A stretch of DNA of 7,334 nt from Bacteroidales bacterium (GTDB lineage: Bacteria; Bacteroidota; Bacteroidia; Bacteroidales; GCA-2748055): the NCBI GenBank assembly GCA_029934875.1, contig JAOZLK010000216.1, positions 1-7,334 on the forward strand, written 5' to 3'. Below, in pieces: positions 1 to 5,746 of this stretch. The position numbers and the translations under genes were made by a program. Every line of letters starts with the position of its first letter. Within the stretch, counting starts at the first letter, position 1. A model generated the notes under the pieces. That model was not told the DNA's origin and did not search any database. It saw nothing but the letters and a program-made list of their open reading frames with translations.

Positions 1-1078
1 GCTCACTTGCCAGACCCTGCTTGGGGAGGTACTCCGAAATCACCTCAACTTCAAATTGAGGACCTGCCTCATTGAGCTGAAGCACCATGCCTCCAGCACC
101 ATATCCGGCAGTGAGGAATATTTTACCATCAGGCATGCATACGGGTGAAGGAGCCACAGTCTGATGGTTCCAGTCCCCTGTTTCCCAGAGAACCTGTCCG
201 GCCAATTCACCCTCGGCAGCTATTCCGCAGACTCCACCGAAGGCAGAGTACACGTACATCTTTACCCCATTAAATATGTAGGGCATGATGGACGAATGGG
301 ACATCAGCCATTTATGGGGATTGGGGGTTTCCCAGAGAATTTCTCCTGTTTCCAGGTCGGCTGCCACCATCAGCGAACTTCCCCCGGTGGCAATGATGGC
401 CAGGTCACCATCGATGAGGGGACACTGACCTGTATTCCACAGGGGAATGTCGGCTTCATAATCCAGGGCCACATTGAGTCCCCACAAAAGCTCACCGTCG
501 GACCTTCTCACACACATTACGTGGGCTTTCGGCCCGATGGTCAGAATGTAATCTTCAGTCACCGCCGGAACCGTTCTTGACATACCATGGTTGCGCTTCA
601 GGTTGATTTTATAACCCCTTCGCCATAGCTCCTCGCCGGTTTCCAGCCTGAAGCAGCGAAGGAGGTCGGCCCTCATCTCCTCATCATGATCAAGCACATA
701 TACCAGGCCTTTGTATATGGCGGCGGCGGCATAGCCTTCACCAAGGTCTACCTGCCATTTCTGCCTGGGACCCTCCGCAGGAAATTTATCAATAAGAGCT
801 ATTCCGGACCTGCTGATATTATCAAAGTGCTCGCCCCGAAACCTGGGCCAGGTCTCAGTCAAACCGGTGGAAGACCCGGGATCACTATCTGTAGTCAGGA
901 CTTCAAAGAAAGCGCCAATCTCAATGTCCGGGATTACTGCCTTTGCCCCCCTGTTATCAAGGCCGGGCTGGGTGCTAACTAATTCAGCCACCGGATCATG
1001 TCCCAGCCACCAGGAGAGGGAGATAAGGCCGGCAAGAACCAGGAGCCCGGTGCTGATATTTATAGTCTTAAGTTTCAA
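1..1078 (-). CDS. Membrane-anchored PQQ-like beta-propeller protein (3' end outside window)
   Basis: Last gene seen of the minus-strand operon; 359 codons are visible and the frame is open to base 1. The chosen start is TTG at 1078-1076, 2 nt after the upstream stop. The frame is closed by a TAA at 1096-1094 and the first in-frame ATG is only at about residue 135, after the first propeller strands, so TTG is the best start. Residues 11-26 form a hydrophobic helix (GLLVLAGLISLSWWLG) with no AxA site or lipobox, suggesting an uncleaved anchor. A polar linker follows to about residue 75, then the propeller begins at TWPRFRGEHFDN, the counterpart of the WRG..RDG start in its neighbours. Repeats with the D-x-x-x-G-x-x-x-W pattern are seen around 143-152, 188-199 and 239-249. 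No catalytic quinoprotein signature is visible. It is the most divergent of the four paralogs; ligand and function are unknown. Confidence 0.85.
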   Translation of the reverse strand, partial: MKLKTINISTGLLVLAGLISLSWWLGHDPVAELVSTQPGLDNRGAKAVIPDIEIGAFFEVLTTDSDPGSSTGLTETWPRFRGEHFDNISRSGIALIDKFPAEGPRQKWQVDLGEGYAAAAIYKGLVYVLDHDEEMRADLLRCFRLETGEELWRRGYKINLKRNHGMSRTVPAVTEDYILTIGPKAHVMCVRRSDGELLWGLNVALDYEADIPLWNTGQCPLIDGDLAIIATGGSSLMVAADLETGEILWETPNPHKWLMSHSSIMPYIFNGVKMYVYSAFGGVCGIAAEGELAGQVLWETGDWNHQTVAPSPVCMPDGKIFLTAGYGAGGMVLQLNEAGPQFEVEVISEYLPKQGLASE

Positions 1079-1080
1079 TA

Positions 1081-2352
1081 TTATTCTGCTATGTTATATA
1101 CAAACAATACTGTTCCATGCCTTACAAAAAGTTTTTTGTCATAGATCGACATGTGCGCCCAGAAAGGTCCTTCTCCCCCATCGATTTGAAATTCGCTGAT
1201 CAGCTCAAAACCCTCCGGAGAAGGATTCAGTAGTCCTATATGTCCCTGTTTCTCTTCATAGATATAGAGCAGATCATCGGCAAAGATCACAGAGCCTTTG
1301 TTATACCATTCCTCTTCGTACATCACCTTACCCGTTTCCCACTCCTGGCAAACCCAGTTTCCGTTCCCGTTGTTTATCCAGTTGGCTCCATAGATATAGC
1401 CATCAAGCAGTACCACTCCTCCATGATGGGTATCCAGGGTGCCATCGCTCCATTTCAGTTCCACTTTTTCCCCGCCCTCAGAGAGCTGCAACATTTGTGC
1501 ATTCACATCATACCCACTGGTAGTAAAGATCTCTCCATCCTTGTATAAAGGGGTGTTTGTATTATTCCTTCTACCTCTATCGCCCGACTGACCGGCAATA
1601 ATATCATGACTCCATATGATGGACCCATTGTCAGGATCAACAGCAATCATATCTTTATCGGAAGTGACCAGGATCATTTCCTGGCCCTGGTACTCGATCA
1701 TTAGCGGAGAAACATAGGATCTGACGCCACCCACACTCTCGCTTTTCCAGATCAGGGATCCGTCCTGCTTATCCAATGCGACAACTGCAGTTTGCTCCCC
1801 AATGGGAGATGAGATCACAGCCCGATCGCTTAAGAGCAAAGACTCGGTCATGCCCCAGCGGTGAAATTCAGCTTCAAACTCTTCGTGTGTATTCTCCTCC
1901 CAGAGAATTTCTCCGCTTTCGCAGTCCATGCAAACCACTGTACCCAGTCCTCCCATGATGTAGATGCGCCCGTCTTCAATGGTGGGAGTACTCCTGGTTT
2001 CTGAAAATGATTGATTCCAGGCCCTTCCAAAGACCGTTTCCCATGCAATATTCCCCTCCAGGTCGAGACGGGTAAGCACATCCAGGGTGTCGCGACGACC
2101 GCTGATGTAAACAGCCCCCTCATAAAAAATGGGTGTAGAATAACCATTGCCCAGATCCTCCTTTTGAAGGATCAGCTCCGGCCCCCCTTCGGGCCACGAC
2201 TTAAGCAAGCCTGTATCCAAATATTTTCCGTCCCGGTTCAATCCCCGCCACTGGCTATCCTGGGCAAGCAAGTCTCCTGCACACAATAGTGGAATTAAAA
2301 ATCCCACCGACATCAATACCCATCCCCAGTATACTGGTTTCATCCTGATCAT
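1081..2352 (-). CDS. Secreted PQQ-like beta-propeller repeat protein
   Basis: 423 residues, third gene of the operon. A signal peptide covers about residues 1-30, with likely cleavage at LLA|QDS, so the protein is probably periplasmic or otherwise exported. LLC at 22-24 is a poor lipobox. The mature part opens with QWRGLNRDGKY (34-44) and SWPEGGPEL (52-60), the usual opening of this propeller family. About seven repeats carry the tryptophan-docking pattern, for example VALDKQDGSLIW (191-202) and IAVDPDNGSIIW (236-247), plus a closing strand RHGTVLFVYNI near the C-terminus. There is no vicinal Cys-Cys pair or other mark of a catalytic PQQ dehydrogenase, so a binding or scaffold role like BamB is as likely as an enzyme. 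ATG at 2352 and ATG at 2343 (Met4) are both possible starts. Closest in-window relative is the next gene upstream. Confidence 0.93.
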   Translation of the reverse strand: MIRMKPVYWGWVLMSVGFLIPLLCAGDLLAQDSQWRGLNRDGKYLDTGLLKSWPEGGPELILQKEDLGNGYSTPIFYEGAVYISGRRDTLDVLTRLDLEGNIAWETVFGRAWNQSFSETRSTPTIEDGRIYIMGGLGTVVCMDCESGEILWEENTHEEFEAEFHRWGMTESLLLSDRAVISSPIGEQTAVVALDKQDGSLIWKSESVGGVRSYVSPLMIEYQGQEMILVTSDKDMIAVDPDNGSIIWSHDIIAGQSGDRGRRNNTNTPLYKDGEIFTTSGYDVNAQMLQLSEGGEKVELKWSDGTLDTHHGGVVLLDGYIYGANWINNGNGNWVCQEWETGKVMYEEEWYNKGSVIFADDLLYIYEEKQGHIGLLNPSPEGFELISEFQIDGGEGPFWAHMSIYDKKLFVRHGTVLFVYNIAE

Positions 2353-2366
2353 TTTTCCTACGCTCC
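2353..2366 (-). promoter_or_regulatory. Possible ribosome binding site overlapping the preceding stop codon
   Basis: On the minus strand the end of the 3599-2358 gene reads GGAGCGTAGGAAAA just before ATG 2352. GGAG (2366-2363) lies 10 nt and AGGA (2359-2356) lies 3 nt from that ATG; AGGA lies 12 nt from the alternative ATG at 2343. Purine-rich sites are weak predictors in Bacteroidota, so this does not decide the start, but it is the only SD-like sequence among the junctions of this operon and would place the signal inside the upstream coding end. Confidence 0.3.
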
Positions 2367-3599
2367 AATTTTATAAGCAATCAAAACCTTTCCGTGTCTT
2401 ACCAGCAGCATACCATTGTATATCGTTGGCCTGGCCCAGTGGGGACCACTCCCTTCTCGAACCTTGAAGGAAGAGATTACTTCAAAACCATCGGGATCGG
2501 CCTTTACAAGGGCCATATTCCCCCGCTTCTCTTCGTAGCAATAAAGCATGCCATCTGCTGAGATAATGGGGCCCTTGTTGAACCAGTGCTCGATCCATAC
2601 GATCTCACCCGTATCCCAGTTCATACATACCCATTTACCCGAATACCTTTCTGTGAAATTGGAACCGTATAGATAGCCATCCACAAGTACCACCCCGTGG
2701 TTCTGGTTGTCGAAAGTCTGATCGACATATTTTTCGCTGACCGATCTCCCGTCGGGAGCAATCTCAAGCATCACCGACTCCTTGTCCCATCCGCTTGTAA
2801 TCCAGAGGCAACTGTCGCTGTAAGTGGGGGTATTGGCAAGAATGGTTGAGTTTTGCTCTTGCTCATCCAGAGTATTGTAATGATAGGTCCACATAATCTC
2901 ACCATTTGCCGGATCCACTGAAATCATATGGGTCCTTGTGGCAGTGATGATATACTTCTGGCCACAATGATCGATCAGTAAGGGAGAAAGGTTGGAACGC
3001 TGGGCTCCAAGTGACTCGGATTTCCACACCAGCTCCCCACTCATCTTGTCCAGGGCGAGTACCGTGGTACTTTCACCTCCGGGTGTTACGATTAACTTAT
3101 CATCCACCAGCAGGATTGACTCAGAAACCCCGAATATATCCCAATGGCTGTCGTATTCTTCATGGATATCCACCTTCCATAGCACCTCTCCGGAGCTGGC
3201 GTTAAAACAGACCAGCATATCCATGCCGGTAAGCACATAGACCCTGTCGCCATCCACTGTGGGTGTGCAGCGCGAATCGGGAAAGGACTGGTTCCATGCC
3301 GGGCCAATTGCTTTCTGCCAGAGCATATTTCCCTCCAGATCCAGGGCCGTAAGGTACTCAGTACTATCCTTAAGACCGGTTAGGTAAATCATATCTTCAG
3401 TGGCCACGGCCGATGAGTGGCCCTTTCCAGGTTCTTCTGCAACAAAGAGCAGCTCGGGACCCTCCTCGGGCCATTCCTGTAATAGCTTTACATCCGGGTA
3501 TATTCCATCCCGGCCGGGTCCCATCCACTGTGCATCCTGCGCCGACACCATCTGCGAAACCGACAAAATCAATACCGCCGTTAAAATCAATCTTATCAT
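2358..3599 (-). CDS. Secreted PQQ-like beta-propeller repeat protein
   Basis: 413 residues, second gene of the operon, starting 8 nt after the upstream stop and ending 5 nt before the next start. The signal peptide is short and clear: a hydrophobic core at 4-15 and cleavage at VSA20|QDAQW. The mature protein opens with QWMGPGRDGIY (24-34). Repeats include LALDKMSGELVW (181-192), ISVDPANGEIMW (226-237) and CMNWDTGEIVW (325-335). It shares blocks with its downstream neighbour that the other paralogs lack or have changed: AWNQSF (101-106), HEEYD (146-150), W.NKG (339-343) and YEEKRG (355-360). These two genes therefore look like the most recent duplication. The stretch FGVSES to VTPGGES (156-177) corresponds to a conserved family block. 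No catalytic residues can be assigned; exported, substrate or partner unknown. Confidence 0.94.
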   Translation of the reverse strand: MIRLILTAVLILSVSQMVSAQDAQWMGPGRDGIYPDVKLLQEWPEEGPELLFVAEEPGKGHSSAVATEDMIYLTGLKDSTEYLTALDLEGNMLWQKAIGPAWNQSFPDSRCTPTVDGDRVYVLTGMDMLVCFNASSGEVLWKVDIHEEYDSHWDIFGVSESILLVDDKLIVTPGGESTTVLALDKMSGELVWKSESLGAQRSNLSPLLIDHCGQKYIITATRTHMISVDPANGEIMWTYHYNTLDEQEQNSTILANTPTYSDSCLWITSGWDKESVMLEIAPDGRSVSEKYVDQTFDNQNHGVVLVDGYLYGSNFTERYSGKWVCMNWDTGEIVWIEHWFNKGPIISADGMLYCYEEKRGNMALVKADPDGFEVISSFKVREGSGPHWARPTIYNGMLLVRHGKVLIAYKIGA

Positions 3600-3607
3600 T
3601 GACCCAA

Positions 3608-4816
3608 CTATTTTATTTTGTATGCAATAAGCGCACTTCCGTGCCTCAAATAGAGTACACCCTCATGAATGACTGGATGCGCCCAGTGCTGTTCAGAGCC
3701 CTTCGTAACCTTTGTTTTGCTGACCACCTTAAATCCGGTTGGATCAGCTTTTACCAGGGCCAGCTCTCCCCTGTCGGTATAACAGTAAAGCATTCCATCG
3801 GCAAAGATTACCACTCCTTTACCCAGCTCGGACGACACATACATCTCCTTTCCGCTCTCCCACTCAATACAACGCCATTCCCTTGCCTTATCACCCGACA
3901 TGTAGATGTATCCGTCCACAACAACGGCTCCCCCCATACGGGAATCAAGTTTTTGATTGAACCATGTTTGGGAAACTGTGGAAGCATCCTCGCTCAGCTT
4001 CAGCATGCCGCCTCCTTTTCCGTAACCGCTAAAATAGAAGATTGAACTATTATAATAAACCGGAGTATTGGCATGAACGCTATATTTATTGGGATGTTCA
4101 TGGCTCCATAGCAAGATCCCGGTCCCAGCATCCAGCCCTATCAGATGGGAGGCTGTATGGGTAACAAGGATCTTACGGCCATTGTGTTCGATCAGCAAGG
4201 GTGTACAGTACGCTGAAAGCTCTCCCTTTGCTTTACTGGTCCATATCAGATTGCCGGTATGCCTGTTCAGGGCAATTATGTTATTCTGCTTTCCTCCAGG
4301 CGTGAGGTATATAATATCCCCATTAATCACAGGGGTCTCATTCACTCCCCAGGTGATATTGGAGCCATCAAAGTCTTTGAAAAGATCCTTGCTCCAGAGC
4401 ATAGACCCATCACTATTATGAAAACAGTACAAGCTTCCTGCTCCTGACTCCAGGTAAATCTTCTCCCCCACAAGCACAGGGGTACCCCTGGTCCCGGTAT
4501 AACTGGAAGAGAATTCAGGTCCATATTCCTTTTTCCAAACCAGATTCCCATCCGCTTCAAATTTATAGAGCACTCCGGTCTCCTCAAGCATTCCACTTGT
4601 ATAGAGAAAGCCACCACTCACCGCAACCGAGGAGTGTCCCTTACCGAGTTCCTTAAAAGACCAGAGCTCCTCGGGTCCGCCCCGGGGCCAGCTTTTCATT
4701 AAGCCCGATTCATTGTAGATACCATTACCTGATGCTCCTCGCCAGCGTGTTGGCTCCTGGGAAAACCCGGCCGTAAGCATGGCAAACAAAACTAAAAATG
4801 TTAGCAATCGATTCAT
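3608..4816 (-). CDS. Secreted PQQ-like beta-propeller repeat protein, first gene of the operon
   Basis: 402 residues from the ATG at 4816-4814. A TTG two codons upstream (4822-4820) could also be read as a start, but the ATG gives a normal signal peptide: MNRLL, hydrophobic core 5-16, cleavage at GFS|QEP (19-20). The mature region opens with RWRGASGNGIY (24-34) and SWPRGGPEE (42-50). Propeller repeats include IALNRHTGNLIW (181-192) and IGLDAGTGILLW (226-237), with conserved WGVNETPVINGD (156-167) and LTPGGK (171-176). The C-terminal block HWAHPVIHEGVLYLRHGSAL (377-396) is shared by the next two genes. It lacks the AWNQSF and W.NKG blocks of those genes, so it is a somewhat older branch. As the gene next to the divergent intergenic region it should lie closest to the operon promoter. 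No enzymatic signature; ligand unknown. Confidence 0.93.
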   Translation of the reverse strand: MNRLLTFLVLFAMLTAGFSQEPTRWRGASGNGIYNESGLMKSWPRGGPEELWSFKELGKGHSSVAVSGGFLYTSGMLEETGVLYKFEADGNLVWKKEYGPEFSSSYTGTRGTPVLVGEKIYLESGAGSLYCFHNSDGSMLWSKDLFKDFDGSNITWGVNETPVINGDIIYLTPGGKQNNIIALNRHTGNLIWTSKAKGELSAYCTPLLIEHNGRKILVTHTASHLIGLDAGTGILLWSHEHPNKYSVHANTPVYYNSSIFYFSGYGKGGGMLKLSEDASTVSQTWFNQKLDSRMGGAVVVDGYIYMSGDKAREWRCIEWESGKEMYVSSELGKGVVIFADGMLYCYTDRGELALVKADPTGFKVVSKTKVTKGSEQHWAHPVIHEGVLYLRHGSALIAYKIK

Positions 4817-4981
4817 TCCCAAAAATAGCCATAATCAGCCTCTTTAAGTGCCCCTTAGCAGGCTCTCTATGTTATTCAGAATGAATCTAAACGCAGCCAA
4901 ATCCAAGGCCTAAACTGCTCTTTTTTAGATAGTTAAATTTTCCTCACTTTTACTCTACTGTAGGCTTGAGATTATGATTAC

Positions 4982-4998
4982 ATGCATAACTTGCATAA
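4982..4998. repeat. Short direct repeat TGCATAA x2 with inverted ATGCA/TGCAT
   Basis: TGCATAA occurs at 4983-4989 and again at 4992-4998, a 9-bp period. The same bases give an inverted pair, ATGCA (4982-4986) and TGCAT (4992-4996), with a 5-bp spacer. The second copy overlaps the predicted -33 TTG of the plus-strand promoter. That position suits a regulator binding site, but short repeats like these arise easily by chance in AT-rich DNA. Confidence 0.3.
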
Positions 4999-5022
4999 TA
5001 AGCTTAAATTATTATAAATTTG
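4991..5022 (+). promoter_or_regulatory. Predicted Bacteroidota-type promoter for the SatD-GH2 genes
   Basis: TAAATTTG at 5015-5022 fits the Bacteroidota -7 consensus TAnnTTTG exactly, and TTG at 4991-4993 lies 21 bp upstream, about where the -33 TTG element is expected. The start site would fall near 5027-5030, giving a leader of about 55 nt before ATG 5084. The setting, a divergent AT-rich intergenic region, supports it. A perfect TAnnTTTG can occur by chance in AT-rich DNA and the spacing is at the long end, so this is a prediction only. Confidence 0.45.
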
Positions 5023-5025
5023 AAG
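5003..5025. repeat. Imperfect inverted repeat over the predicted -7 element
   Basis: CTTAAATT (5003-5010) is an imperfect reverse complement of AAATTTGAAG (5016-5025), with one unpaired base, around an AT-only centre. It covers the predicted -7 element TAAATTTG. It could be an operator half-site pair or simply low-complexity AT sequence; it has no GC-rich stem or T-tract to suggest a terminator. Confidence 0.2.
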
Positions 5026-5083
5026 TCTAAACATTTTCCCTAATAACCCGAACTATTCCCTATAGAAATTTATTATTTACTAA

Positions 5084-5746
5084 ATGACGAAAAAGGCACA
5101 TTACGCTGTTGTCGCAGGTGAACTAGCCCCCGGTTCGAAGATCCCCGACAAGCAGCTTACAAAAATCCCCGATCTGATCAGGGCGTCATTTCAGACTGTA
5201 AACAGACTGGTGGAGGGAAAGGGCAAACTCAGTTACGAGATTATCCGAATGGATGAATTTCTTGCTATGTCCGAATCTCCTCTTCACTGCCTCCGATCGG
5301 TAATCATGCTTTTCAGTGCTTTCAGGTTTCTGTCCTACAAAGAGCTAAACGAAAGACTCGATCTTAAGATTTCCATAGGGACCGGCCCTGTAGAATTCGC
5401 CCGCGATCATCTGAGGGAATCGGACGGCACTGCATTCAGGGCTGCCACAGAAGCGAACAGGAGTATGAAGCGTAAACAACGCATCCAGATTATCACACCC
5501 TATGATGATCTCAATGCAGAGTTCCAGCTCAGCTGTAGTTTCATGGACATCCTGATTCATGACTGGTCAGATGAGCAGGCCGAGGCAATGTTCCTGAATT
5601 TAACCGGGAAAAACCAGATGGAGATCAGCCAGATGCTGAATATATCACAGCCAGCAGTCAACCGCAGGCTGAAAGCTGCCCATTTTGATACGATCCATAA
5701 ATTCATTAATCGCTACGAACAAATCATTAAAACCTCAGATTCCTGA
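5084..5746 (+). CDS. SatD-family protein with C-terminal helix-turn-helix
   Basis: 220 residues, soluble, no signal peptide, so cytoplasmic. The N-terminal domain follows the SatD layout as I recall it: an opening strand YAVVAGELAPGS (7-18; family typically TGD plus a Ser-ending loop), a second strand IIRMDEFLA (53-61; family typically RGDSFQ), a helix with the LR pair (70-71), then KISIGTGPVEFARDHL (95-110) and the SDGTAFRAA block (113-121). The C-terminal part, WSDEQAEAMFLNLTG then EISQMLNISQPAVNRRLKAA (180-199), is a helix-turn-helix that could bind DNA. SatD is named from the streptococcal satCDE acid-tolerance locus, but its biochemical activity is not known to me. ATG 5084 is the start; there is no SD and the leader is AT-rich. 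The stop TGA shares its last base with the next gene's ATG, suggesting translational coupling. Family assignment is confident; a regulatory role for the adjacent GH2 is inferred. Confidence 0.87.
   Translation: MTKKAHYAVVAGELAPGSKIPDKQLTKIPDLIRASFQTVNRLVEGKGKLSYEIIRMDEFLAMSESPLHCLRSVIMLFSAFRFLSYKELNERLDLKISIGTGPVEFARDHLRESDGTAFRAATEANRSMKRKQRIQIITPYDDLNAEFQLSCSFMDILIHDWSDEQAEAMFLNLTGKNQMEISQMLNISQPAVNRRLKAAHFDTIHKFINRYEQIIKTSDS

Noticed and set aside
164..1199. Plus-strand open frames across the first 1.2 kb
   Set aside because: They are antisense to clear propeller coding sequence on the minus strand. Their translations are Pro/His/Ser-rich with no domain sense, while the minus frame gives continuous repeat motifs.
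2270..2352. Lipoprotein signal in the 2352-1081 product (LLC at residues 22-24)
   Set aside because: Leu at -1 does not fit a lipobox, and a better signal peptidase I site (LLA|QDS) lies just downstream.
1081..4816. Annotation of the propellers as PQQ-dependent alcohol dehydrogenases
   Set aside because: Only the repeat fold is supported. No vicinal Cys pair, no cytochrome domain or CxxCH heme motif, and the proteins are shorter (about 400 residues) than typical quinoprotein dehydrogenases.
1081..4816. BamB outer-membrane assembly factor
   Set aside because: The fold is similar, but the proteins lack a lipobox, occur as tandem paralogs and have no Bam-related neighbours.
4820..4827. Minus-strand TATTTTTG matching TAnnTTTG just before the first propeller gene
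   Set aside because: It would put the start site at about the ATG (leaderless) and there is no TTG at the expected -33 distance, so it is more likely chance.
4840..4860. TAAGTGCCCCTTA as a hairpin or terminator
   Set aside because: The arms are only about 4 bp with no T-tract, and it lies upstream of a gene rather than after one.
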